A stretch of DNA of 64,000 nt from Prunella strophiata (taxonomy: Eukaryota; Chordata; Aves; Passeriformes; Prunellidae), in contig JAZBQD010000019.1 in NCBI GenBank assembly GCA_036583965.1, forward strand, positions 1,178,001 to 1,242,000, written 5' to 3'. Of this stretch, positions 1-12,400 are shown in pieces. How positions within the stretch are numbered: position 1 is the first letter of the stretch; each line of letters begins with the position of its first letter. Under the pieces are notes generated by a model. That model was not told the origin of the DNA, ran no database searches, and was given only the letters and a program-made list of their open reading frames with translations. The translations under genes and the position numbers were made by a program.

Positions 1-487
1 CCAGCAGAATGTTCCTCCATCCACAGCTGCAGAGAATCCTTCAGTGCAGCCTGCTTGTGCTGAGCAGCCAGGGAATAAGCCTGCAGAGGATGTGGACTCT
101 GACAAGGATGATGTGGATGTTTTCCTGGTGGAATCTATAGAAGTAGATTCTGATGGAGAAATGTCTCAAAATGCAGTGGCTGCTCCTTTGCAAGTGAACT
201 CCACCCCTTGGGAAAACGGGGATCAGGCAAAAGGAAGGTGGGGAAATGGAGAAGCAAAACCTACAGAGCTTCATGAAGACAGGAGAGAGCTGCAGCCCAG
301 TAAGAAAACAGCTGCTCCAGCAGTGGAAAAGGCACCAGAGACTAATCCTGAGAACCCCTCCCAGAACCTGTGTAGCATCATGCTCTGCTCTCCAGTCCAT
401 ATTCCAAGGAAGCAGAAGCGGGCAGAAGATCCCAAGGCCCCTCTGGATAAACCTCCTGATCAACCTGCTGGCAAAGCACACAAAGAG
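1..487 (+). CDS. MIS18BP1: MIS18BP1 exon, N-terminal acidic region (5' end cut by window)
   Basis: Open in the frame beginning at base 2 through to a donor at 488 (GAG|gtggga). It encodes an acidic stretch (DVDSDKDDVDVFLVES) and ends shortly after SPVHIPRKQK, a short conserved block that precedes the SANTA domain in this family. Reading on past the donor reaches a stop at 506-508, as expected for intron read-through. The exon ends in phase 0. Confidence 0.85.
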
Positions 488-3400
488 GTGGGAGAAAATA
501 ATCCTTGAGGGAAAATGAGAAATTCCTCTGGGCTGATAGCTCAAAGTTATATTTTTCTTGTCAAAAGCAAGGAACACTGAGAAGAGCATAAACTGTTATT
601 CCTTTAGATTTTACCAGTACATTTTCCCATGCAAAGGGTTCCTTTTTTTCCATACTCCAAGATGACAAATGTTCAGGGTTGGGGTTTTTTTGGGTAAAAG
701 AAGCACTTCTGGTTTAGTGTGCAGAAGCCATGGTGTGATCATGGGTCCTGCCAGCTCCTGGCTGCCTGCTCAGATCCAGGGAGGAGAGACCTTTCCCAGC
801 TGGGCATGAATCCATCCAGGAATGTGCCCTGCTGCTGGAGAGGGGAAGGGCTTGGCTTTCCTGTGGAACATCCAGAATCCTGTTCAATTTAACTGGAGCA
901 GAATCTCTCCCTAGGAGAGCAGTGTGCAGCCTGCAGCATTGCTCCCTTTCTGAAGAAATCCTGGGCAAGCAGTGCTGCATCCTGGGGTTCCCTGGGCACC
1001 TGGCACAAGCACGCCTGCCCGAGGCTTCCCTTGTTCCCTGGGGAAATGTGGGATTGCAGGGGACTTGCTCTGTTCTCCCTCACCGTGGCCTGGAGTGTTT
1101 GATGTGTTTCTGAATTAAACCAAGTCACCTTCAGGATTGAGCCTAGGATCAGATATCCTCCAATATTCCAGATTTGTAGTTAGGAGATGCTGAAAGAGAT
1201 ATTTTTGTTATTGGATGTGATCACTGAGGGGTGTGGCTAATAAATACTTCTAAATGATTTATTTTCTTTTTTTTTTTTTTTTCCTGAAACAGAAAAACAT
1301 CTGCCTGAGCAGCTGGAGGATTAAAGTGCTGGCTGGAAACACAGCAATCTGTGTGGAAGGGAAAAGGAAGTAAGAACCAGTTTATTATTTAAATGGAAGT
1401 GACAATTCCTTTGTGTGGGCAAGAGGGGGAGAGCCAGCATCCAGGGCACTACTGGTGAACTCACTTCAGAGTCCTGTGCTGAGATAATCAGAAAGCTTCA
1501 GAGAAATAAATCAAATATTAAATAGCTCTGGACAGCTTGGATTGGGAGGGACCTTAGAGCCCATCCAGCCCCACCCCTGCCATGGCAGGGACACCTCCCA
1601 CTGTCCAGGCTGCTCCAAGCCCTGTCCAAGCTGGGCTGCTGTAATGAGCTGGCTTCTGTCCAGCTGCTGTCCCTGAGTGCCACCTGCAGCAGTGACATGT
1701 TCACTTTGTCCCCTGCCCCAGTGTCAGGCGAGGCACAGCTGTGTCAGTTCCAGACTAAGAGAGGAAAACAGCCCAGAGCACATCTGCCAGCACCTGAATC
1801 CCTCAGGAAGCAGGGATCCCCACCCCTCCCTCATGGAGTGTCAGCATTCCAGACTGGAATCCCTTCTGGAAGTGATTTCTGTTGTGCCTTTTGCCAGGGA
1901 CATGAAGCAGCTGCTGTGGCACAGCAGCGCCATCACGGAGCGCGTCACTCACAACCAGGTGCAGACCTCCTCGGGAGCTGTCTACCTGCTGCAGGGCAAG
2001 ATAGACTCAGCTGCCATGAGGAAGGAGGGTGAGCTGCTGGTTCTGAATGCCTTACAAACTACAGACTGCTTCAGCTTGGTTTGGAGCACGTGGGATTTGT
2101 AAGGAAATGGGGTTTCCACACAGATGGAAATACAGGATTTGTTCTTCTTGCTCTGTGTGCTCCTCTGGCACGTTTGCTGGGAATGAGCTGCTTGTCAGAG
2201 CTCACAGGCAGCTCTGAGGACACAGAGATTTGTTGGAATCATGCAATGTCCTGAGCTGGAGGGACCCACAGGGATCATCCCAGCCCCTGTCCCTGCCCAG
2301 ACCCCCCAACAACCCCACCCTGGGCATCCCTGGCAGTGCTGCCCAAACCCTCCTGGAGCTCTGGCAGCCTCGGGGCCGTGCCCATTCCCTGGGGAGCCTG
2401 GGCAGTGCCAGCACCCTCTGGGGAAGAGCCTTTCCTGATCTCCAGCATGACCCCCCACCCCATTCCAGCTCCAGCCCTTCCCTCAGCATTACTTCCCCTA
2501 ACACAGGTGAGCCCCAGGTGTGTTGCACCATTTTTTACCCAACACACCTTCACTGTTGGCTCTTTCAGGCCTATAGATGTGTCTGTGACTTCAGTGTTTC
2601 CTTCTCACTTGCAGCACTGAGGTCCCTGCTGATAAATACCTGTTCTGGCTGCTCTCTGACTTGAAGATTTTATTACTTTCTTTGCTAAGAATTTATATTT
2701 GTTTCTATTTTAATATTCTAAGAAGGAAATGTAGCAGCATAAAGCTTGTGAGCAGAGTGGCTCTAGTGCTGCAGAGGTTTCCTAGAGCTAAGAGTGACTG
2801 GAGTGTGCAGGATGGAACTGTCTGGGTCAGTTCCTCTGATGTTTGGGTTTAGCAGGCTCTGGGGGTTCCTGTGTCCCCTGAGGGAGTGCCAGCCCTGCTG
2901 AGCTGCTGTTCATGTCCCCTGTGCTCCCCTCAGGGTTCCCCTTCCGCTTCATCAAGAGATTCACCTTCGGCTTCTCCAGAAGGTGGAAGGAGTACGTGGA
3001 GGAGTTTCTGGAGGAAAGGAGGAGGTAACTTCTTTGGAGATTCTCTGTCACTGCAGTGTTCTAAGTGTTCATTGAGACTTTGCTTTTTGAGGGTGTTCCA
3101 CCAGAGGAGTGTGAAATGTTTTAGATGTGGGGCATGAAGCCATTCTGCTGTGCTGGGTCACCCGGCTTCTGCCCATCAGGGCTTCACATCTTCACTGTTT
3201 GTTAAAGAGCAGCTTCCTCAGTGGTTATTATTTCCTGTCTCAAACTCCAAACCATCAGGAAAGAACGAATTCAAGGTAGTGGTAGAGAGGAAAGCGAGGA
3301 GAATGACTCTGTGGTGGAAATTGGTGTGTTGGAAACCGCAGGAGGCCCAGCAAGCAAAGCCAAGAAACCTGCACTGAGGAACTCCACCTATGAGGTATCA

Positions 3401-6400
3401 CCAGGGAATGATGAGAACATCTGTGAGTATTTAACAATCCTTTCCTTTGGAAAAGACACCTGGGGGTGGCTGGAGTGGGTTGTGGAAAGGTTCGTTATGC
3501 TGGTTGTGTTTCCAGGAAATGGCTGTAAAGCTGTAAAAGCCCCTTGGTTTGGCTCAGCCTTCGAGTGCAGTCCCCTCCTTGCCATGGGCACTGACAACTC
3601 TGGGGTTTAACTCAGACTTTTTCTGGGGTCTTTGTCCAATGGGCCTTTCCCAAACCCCATTGTGCTGTTTGTTATTGCTGGAATCAGGTTTTCTTGCTAG
3701 CACTGTAAAAGCTTTTATGCTTTTCTCTCATCACTCCCATTTATTTTTCACTCTCATTTGTCTCAGTGAGCAGCTGTTCCATGTGACAACTTTTCTTTAT
3801 CATTCTCCCTCCTCAAATGACTTTCACAGTATTTATAACCTTCTGAAACTAAGTAAAAGCAAAAACTTCCACCACAGTAAATTTTATAATTTGTGAACTT
3901 CGGTCCTGTTATTTCTATCACAATGCTTTTAAAGAACAACTTTGGGTACGTTTTACATTTCCCTTGTAGTCCAGTTTAAGCACAACATTGTTCCTCTGCT
4001 TGTGAAATTTGCTAAACTGAATTTTCCATACAATATTTGGGACAAAACTCTTTTCTCTTTGGGCTGTTTTTCCCTTGCAGTCATAACACCAAATGCCAGC
4101 TCCAGGAATGACTCGAGCAGGGTCTACACTCGCAGTGGGCGCCTTGTCAAACCCCCCATGAACTTCTGGTGTGGGCAGAGGGAGTTTGTGGATCAGTACC
4201 TGAATGTCACCATAGAAAATGGAGGGGTGGATTATCTGAGCCTGGTAAGATCCTCTTAAGTGTGACTTAAATAGAATTATTAAACTTGGCCAGGTGGGGA
4301 ACAGAACAGGTGCAGCTCTTAGAGGCACCTGACGAGGAAGGAAATCTTGGAAATATGATCAAAATATTAGAAAACACACCAAAAGTCTTATGTCCATATT
4401 ATCAGATAATTGTGGTCTCTAAATCTGACATAATGGGGAATTCTTATTGGGGATGTTTTGAAAGATAGTTGTGTCAGGAATTTGGTGAAGTCCCACCTCA
4501 AATCCTGGGGTCAGTTCTGGACCTTTCACTGCAAGAGAGACTCTGAGGGTTTGGAGCATTTCCAGGGAAGGGAACAGAGCTGGAAAGGGGCTCAGCCTGG
4601 AGAAAAGGAGATTAAATTAGTTTTAGAGTCAATTGTTTTATTTTGAAGGTGCCTAGTAGTGAAAAACCCAAAAGAAAGACCAGTTTCATCTCCAAGAAAA
4701 ATAAACCAAAGGAAGACATAAGGACAACAGAGGAAATGCCAGAAAGCCAAAGTAAAGGTAAAAACTAATTTTTTTTCTATTTTCAAGTTATTGACAGAAT
4801 CAATGGAATTGTGAGTGGGTACTGGAGCAGTAGGGTTGGGTCTGTTAATGCAAAGATTCAATTATTTTAATGATCAACTGCTTTTTCTCTGAAGAATCAT
4901 CAGAGTAGCATTCCTGTGGAGTTTCACAGCTCCAAACAAGAACTATGTTTGTAAATCACTTTGTTAATTACATAACAGGAACACAAGGATTTCATTCTGG
5001 AAATTGAAATGAAGGGATTTGGACTTTTTGGAGTTCACCAATACAGTGACCTTGAGGCCTGGCTTTGCTTTTTAACATGGATGGAAGGAATTAAATGTTG
5101 GCAAAAAAAAAAACTGTTAACAGATTAAATAAAAATTTGGTTTTAGGAGAATTTGGGTGGTGATAGAAGCCTGAGAAGAATGTGCAATATAAAGAAGTAG
5201 TTTGTCTCTTAAAGCAGCTGCAATGTTTCCTGCAGAAAAGCTCTCTGGAGCAGAGCAGAGCTCTGGGGATGTGCCTGCTCGGTCTGTAGAGTTTCAGAGA
5301 TCCTTGAGAGCAGCTCTGAGTTTGTAGTTTGGCAGGTAAAGCTCTGGAGGGGTGCAGATGCCTGTGCTGCAGGCACAGCAGGACCCACCCTGCACCCCTG
5401 ACGGGCTCTGGCTCCCTCTCTTGCAGGGAGGAGCAGCGAGAGAGGAGCCACTTCCACAGGGGACCCCAGATCTGCCGGCAGCAGGAAGAGCAGGCGCTTC
5501 CTTTCGGATGAGGAGGAGGACGATCCTGGAGGCAGGGGCACCAGAACTAAATCCCAGCTCCCTGCCAGGGGGGCTTCCTTCAAGACCAAGGTGCTGAACA
5601 AAGGCAGCAGCAGAGCCTCGGAGGCAGCAAAGAGAGCAGCAGGCTCTGAGGAGCTGAGCATGTACGAGCAGGGCTACAGGAACTCCCTCAGGTCAGCCAA
5701 GCGGCACCTCCCGGAAAAGGAGAAGATTCTTCTCACCCAGGAATCCTCAGAGGATAAGGGGGAGCAGTCCAGTGAGGACCCCCCACTGCTGATCAGGAGG
5801 AAAAAGAAATCTGTATTAAAACCAGAGTCTCAAAACTGGAAACCTTGCTCTGGCTCCAAAGGTTCCTGGGATGATGCAAACAAGTCCTGCGGCCCAAGGA
5901 CAGGAAAGCCCTCCCGGCACATGCTGGTGAGGCTGAGTGAGCCCGAGTCCAGTGACGAGTATGAACCCCCTTCTGAAGAGATAACATCCTCTGAGTCCAG
6001 TGCTTCCCTTCTGCCTGCTCAGGCCAGGAGGGCACGGGCCAGAACCAGGCCTCCCAGGTGCAGGCTCAACTCTGACACCAAGCCTGAAACCAGCACAGAG
6101 GAAATGCACAGCGAGGACAGGGATGCCAGAGTACCCCAGATAAAAACAAGCCATGGAGTCTCCAACAGTGCCAGAGCTTCAGCAGTGAAACCAAGAGAGG
6201 CAAAGGGGCAGAAAACTCTGGAACTTTTTCCAAGGGCAGGTGATAGTTGGTCTGAGAAGGAATTACAGAAGCTTCACAAGTAAGAGCTCATTCTGTGTTC
6301 AGAGGAAGAGTTTCCCTCAGGCATCAGGAGGGGTTGAATGGTCTGGACTGAGGGTTTACACATTCATGATTTCCCAGGGTTCCTTTATCTTTTAATTCCC

Positions 6401-9400
6401 TATTAGAAATATTTCCTATCACTTTTCTTCACAAATGAAATATCAGTATAATATGGTGAAGGCCACAAGTGAGAGGAAGCAGGTTCCCTCCCCAGACTGC
6501 AGTAACAGGTTAAACATGATGTGGTTTTTTGAGCAGGTTTGGTAAGGGTAGATTAACTGCAAGGGTGTTTAATTAATCCATCATCCAATTACTTAAACCA
6601 CTGGGCAATATTTAATAGACATTGAGTGTAAAATGGCCAAGTTTGGGTTTAGCACTTTCAGACGAGCAGGAGCTCAGGTCTGAGGGGACCTGCACAAGTG
6701 AGCAGGAAATTTATCCTGTGACACATCTGGCAGTTGCAGATGTTCAAATAAATTTGCCTGTTCTGAAGAAAGACACTGACAAGGAGTAGGGAGCTGGGAA
6801 GGGATGGAGAATCCCTGAGGAGCTGGGAAGGGGCTGGAGAATTCCTGAGGGAGCTGGAAGGGAATGGAGAATCCCTGAAGGAGCTGGGAAGGGATGGAGA
6901 ATCCCTGAGGAGCTGGGAAGGGGCTGGAGAATTCCTGAGGAGCTGGGAAGGGGCTGGAGAATTCCTGAGGAGCTGGGAAGGGAATGGAGAATCCTGAGGG
7001 AGCTGGGAAGGGATGGAGAATCCCTGAGGGAGCTGGGAAGGGATGGAGAATCCCTGAAGGAGCTGGGAAGGGATGGAGAATCCCTGAGGGAGCTGGAAGG
7101 GAATGGAGAATCCCTGAAGGAGCTGGGAAGGGAATGGAGAATCCTGAGGGAGCTGGAAGGGAATGGAGAATCCCTGAAGGAGCTGGGAAGGGAATGGAGA
7201 ATTCCTGAGGAGCTGGGAAGGGAATGGAGAATTCCTGAGGGAGCTGGAAGGGAATGGAGAATTCCTGAGGGAGCTGGGAAGGAATGGAGAATCCCTGAGG
7301 GAGCTGGGAAGGGGCTGGAGAATTCCTGAGGAGCTGGGAAGGGGCTGGAGAATTCCTGAGGGAGCTGGAAGGGAATGGAGAATTCCTGAGGGAGCTGGAA
7401 GGGAATGGAGAATTCCTGAGGAGCTGGGAAGGGAATGGAGAATTCCTGAGGAGCTGGAAGGGAATGGAGAATCCTGAGGGAGCTGGAAGGGAATGGAGAA
7501 TTCCTGAGGGAGCTGGAAGGGAATGGAGAATCCCTGAAGGAGCTGGGAAGGGAATGGAGAATCCCTGAGGGAGCTGGGAAGGAATGGAGAATCCCTGAGG
7601 AGCTGGGAAGGGAATGGAGAATTCCTGAGGAGCTGGGAAGGGATGGAGAATCCCTGAGGAGCTGGGAAGGGATGGAGAATCCCTGAAGGAGCTGGGAAGG
7701 GAATGGAGAATTCCTGAGGAGCTGGGAAGGAATGGAGAATCCCTGAGGAGCTGGGAAGGGAATGGAGAATCCTGAGGGAGCTGGAAGGGAATGGAGAATC
7801 CTGAGGAGCTGGGAAGGGAATGGAGAATTCCTGAGGAGCTGGGAAGGGATGGAGAATCCCTGAGGAGCTGGGAAGGGATGGAGAATCCCTGAAGGAGCTG
7901 GGAAGGGAATGGAGAATCCTGAGGGAGCTGGGAAGGGGCTGGAGAATTCCTGAGGAGCTGGGAAGGGAATGGAGAATTCCTGAGGGAGCTGGGAAGGAAT
8001 GGAGAATCCCTGAAGGAGCTGGGAAGGGAATGGAGAATTCCTGAGGAGCTGGGAAGGGAATGGAGAATCCCTGAGGAGCTGGGAAGGGATGGAGAATCCC
8101 TGAGGAGCTGGGAAGGGATGGAGAATCCCTGAGGGAGCTGGGAAGGGATGGAGAATCCCTGAAGGAGCTGGGAAGGGATGGAGAATCCCTGAGGAGCTGG
8201 GAAGGGGCTGGAGAATTCCTGAGGGAGCTGGGAAGGGGCTGGAGAATTCCTGAGGGAGCTGGAAGGGAATGGAGAATCCTGAGGAGCTGGGAAGGGATGG
8301 AGAATCCCTGAAGGAGCTGGGAAGGGATGGAGAATCCCTGAGGGAGCTGGGAAGGGGCTGGAGAATTCCTGAGGAGCTGGGAAGGGATGGAGAATCCCTG
8401 AGGAGCTGGGAAGGGATGGAGAATCCCTGAGGAGCTGGGAAGGGATGGAGAATCCCTGAAGGAGCTGGGAAGGGATGGAGAATCCCTGAGGGAGCTGGAA
8501 GGGAATGGAGAATCCTGAGGGAGCTGGAAGGGAATGGAGAATCCTGAGGAGCTGGGAAGGGGCTGGAGAATTCCTGAGGGAGCTGGAAGGGAATGGAGAA
8601 TCCTGAGGAGCTGGGAAGGGATGGAGAATCCCTGAGGAGCTGGGAAGGGATGGAGAATCCCTGAGGAGCTGGGAAGGGAATGGAGAATCCCTGAAGGAGC
8701 TGGGAAGGGAATGGAGAATCCCTGAAGGAGCTGGGAAGGGATGGAGAATCCCTGAGGAGCTGGGAAGGGAATGGAGAATCCTGAGGGAGCTGGAAGGGAA
8801 TGGAGAATTCCTGAGGAGCTGGGAAGGGAATGGAGAATTCCTGAGGGAGCTGGGAAGGAATGGAGAATCCCTGAAGGAGCTGGGAAGGGAATGGAGAATC
8901 CTGAGGGAGCTGGAAGGGAATGGAGAATCCTGAGGAGCTGGGAAGGGAATGGAGAATCCCTGAGGAGCTGGGAAGGAATGGAGAATCCCTGAGGAGCTGG
9001 GAAGGGAATGGAGAATCCCTGAAGGAGCTGGGAAGGGAATGGAGAATCCTGAGGGAGCTGGGAAGGAATGGAGAATCCCTGAGGAGCTGGGAAGGAATGG
9101 AGAATCCCTGAGGGAGTGGGAAGGGAATGGAGAATTCCTGAGGAGCTGGGAAGGGAATGGAGAATTCCTGAGGGAGCTGGGAAGGAATGGAGAATCCCTG
9201 AAGGAGCTGGGAAGGGAATGGAGAATCCTGAGGAGCTGGGAAGGGAATGGAGAATCCTGAGGAGCTGGGAAGGGGCTGGAGAATCCCTGAGGAGCTGGGA
9301 AGGGGCTGGAGAATTCCTGAGGGAGCTGGGAAGGGAATGGAGAATCCCTGAGGGAGTGGGAAGGGAATGGAGAATCCTGAGGGAGCTGGAAGGGAATGGA

Positions 9401-12400
9401 GAATTCCTGAGGGAGCTGGGAAGGGGCTGGAGAATTCCTGAGGGAGCTGGGAAGGGAATGGAGAATCCCTGAGGGAGTGGGAAGGGAATGGAGAATTCCT
9501 GAGGAGCTGGGAAGGGAATGGAGATTCCTGAGGAGCTGGGAAGGGAATGGAGAATTCCTGAGGAGCGGGAAGGGGAATGGAGAATCCCTGAGGGAGCTGG
9601 GAAGGGAAGGAGAATCCCTGAGGGAGCTGGGAAGGGGCTGGAGAATTCCTGAGGAGCTGGGAAGGAATGGAGAATCCCTGAAGGAGCTGGGAAGGGAATG
9701 GAGAATTCCTGAGGAGCTGGAAGGGAATGGAGAATTCCTGAGGAGCTGGAAGGGAATGGAGAATTCCTGAGGAGCTGGAAGGGAATGGAGAATCCTGAGG
9801 AGCTGGGAAGGAATGGAGAATCCCTGAGGGAGCTGGGAAGGAATGGAGAATCCCTGAGGGAGCTGGAAGGGAATGGAGAATCCTGAGGGAGCTGGAAGGG
9901 ATGGAGAATCCCTGAGGGAGCTGGGAAGGGAATGGAGAATCCTGAGGGAGCTGGGAAGGGAATGGAGAATCCCTGAGGAGCTGGAAGGGAATGGAGAATT
10001 CCTGAGGAGCTGGGAAGGGGCTGAGCCTGGAGCAAAAGGAGGATCCGGGGGCAATTGTGGCTATGCAAAGTCCTGCCAGGAGGGCACAGCCGGGGGTTGG
10101 GCTCTGCTCCAGGGAACAGGGACAGGAGCAGAGGGAATGGCCTCAGGCTGGGCCAGGGCAGGCTCAGGGTGGGCACAGCAGCAATTTCCCCATGGAAAGG
10201 GGGCTCAGGCCTTGGCAGGGGCTACCAGGAGCTTTGCAGTGCATCCCTTGGGGGATTTGAAAGCTCTGTGCATGTGGCACTTGGGGACATGGGGCAGTGC
10301 TGAGGAAGGGATGGGCTGGGAGGGCTTTTCCAGCCTCACCAGTTCTGTTCCCATGGGATAAATCCACAAGAGCACATCAGGGTGTGACAGTGAGAGGTCA
10401 CCTTTTGGTGTGGAGGTTGGAGGATGTCATGAATGACTGAGGTGATGAGAAAAAAGGAAAGAACCTTTCTCTTCTTGTAGAGTTTTCCAGTTTTTGGCCT
10501 GAGGGGAAGACTTTTTCTGGCCTTCACCCCTCAGGGGAAAGAGCTCTTGACATCCTGAGAGGCTCCTTGAGGCCCAGCAGGTCACGAGCTCCTTGCAGAG
10601 CTCTGTCCAGATGGGATTTGGGTCCTTGGATGCCCATGGGCAGTGTGGAGTCAGCACAGCCCAGTCCCATTCTCTGGTGTTTGCCATCCCCACACTGCAG
10701 CTGCATTTGGGGGCTGCATTGGATTAAGGCTTGCCATGGATACAAGTTGAGCTGAGCATTAGAGCCTGGCTTCAGTGAAAGTGTCCCTGAGCAGCAGAGC
10801 CTTTGAGCCTTGCTGCCTCCTGACACAGGGACACACCTGTGGGTTTGCTCTCTGCAAGGCACATGTGAGCACAGTTCTGGCACAGTCACAGTGAACCTGA
10901 TGTGTGACCCTGCAGAGGCTCTGGGAGGCTCTGCAGTGACCCTCCCCTGAAGACAGAGTGGGGAAACTGCTTTGGAAAGCAAAAACTGTATGAGAACTCA
11001 AAAGGATCCTAAAGAAGCTGTAAGGGATTTCACCAGAGGATGGACTGGGCTGTGGCACTGACTGCAGGCAGTGAATTTTAACCCCATAGCTGCTGTCTCA
11101 GACAGTTCCTGTTTGGATCCTGCAGATAAGAAGGAGCCAGTGATCACTGCCAAGGTGGGCACCCTCAAGAGGAAGAAGCAGATGAGGGAGTTCCTGGAGC
11201 AGCTGCCCAAGGACAACCACGACGACGTCTTCACTGCAACACCCTTCCAGAACAGGAGGGTCCAGGTAAACCTGGGACAACAGCTCCTGTGGGGCTGCTC
11301 CCCTGCTGGGTGTGCCAGGGGGCTGCTCCAGTTCCACCCCTACAATCCTGGGCATCTGTGGGAAGAGGCTTCTTTGCTTCACGTGCTGTAGCAGCCCTTG
11401 GCTGGTGGCTGGAGGAGGTTGGACAGGGTGGGAGAAGCCTCTGCATGGTCACAGCACCACCTGAGTAATTGTCCCTCTGAGCAGTCCTGGGCAGCTTGGA
11501 GCTTGGGACTGTAACCAGAAATGGCTTTTGGAGGGTGTGGCAGCACCAGAACCCCTCAGCCAAGTGCTGGATGGGATCTGGAGGGGCACTAGGACCAAGG
11601 TGGAGGTGCAGGGCTGTGTCCAGCTCTGGGCACGGGGCTGGGGCTGTGCCTCAGCAGGGACAGGGGGAGTCAGATCCAGGGCAGGGAGGAGTGGAGGGAC
11701 TGCTGAGAGGGGGAGAGAGGCACTCCAGGCACAGGGGACTGACAGCTCTGAGGTGGTTCTGCAGCTGCCAGCACTGCGAGGGAGCCAGGACGGGGACACC
11801 GAGGATTTCACCCTCTCAGAGCTCCCCCTCACCCCCTCCTCAGGCCTCTTTCCCCCTGTGAAAACCCCACAGTGTGAGCACATCAGCCCGGGAATGCTGG
11901 TCCCCATCAACAGGTAGGAGCTCCTCCAGCAGCCCTCTGTGAGCCTTGGCATTGCCCCAAAATCCTTTTTGTCTCTGAGAAAGGTGGCTTTGGAGCTGGG
12001 ACAGCAGCTCACTTGCAGCCACTCCTGCAGCCTTGCTTTGCCTGGGCAAAGCTCTTCCCTGCAGCTCCCTGTGGGCAGCTCCTGCTCCCAGCCCTGGGAA
12101 TGGCCCTGGCTTGGGCTTCAGCCTCAGCAGAGCCCTCACTCCTGCCCTGTTCACCCAGGGCTTCCCCTCTGCTCAGGTGACTGGAGCCATGTGGGAGCCT
12201 GCAGCCAGCGGGGTTTTGTCTCACGGCCCTGGGAGGGGGATGAGGCTTGGTGTGATCCCTGCTCTGGGATCTGCAGCCCGTGGTGCAGCCCTGCTCATTC
12301 CCTGTGGGAGCTGAGCTGGGGGGGCTCCCTGGCTGCATGCAGAGGCTCCATGGCAGCAGTGCAGCCCTGCTGAGCCCTGCTCATCCCTGTCCCAGGAATG

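Larger units (their letters stand above)
6280..11125. other. MIS18BP1 intron expected to contain the missing SANT exon
   Basis: Apart from minisatellite A and its CR1 flank, 6280-6789 and 10301-11125 are unique sequence. I searched both by eye for the W-x-x-VA-x-VG-R-EEC-KY pattern of the second half of the SANT domain and did not find it. Confidence 0.6.

Noticed and set aside
6658..10176. Minus-strand ORFs of 1172 and 1126 codons
   Set aside because: They follow the 30-bp minisatellite; the protein is only shuffled repeats of the same few words and two frames are open at once.
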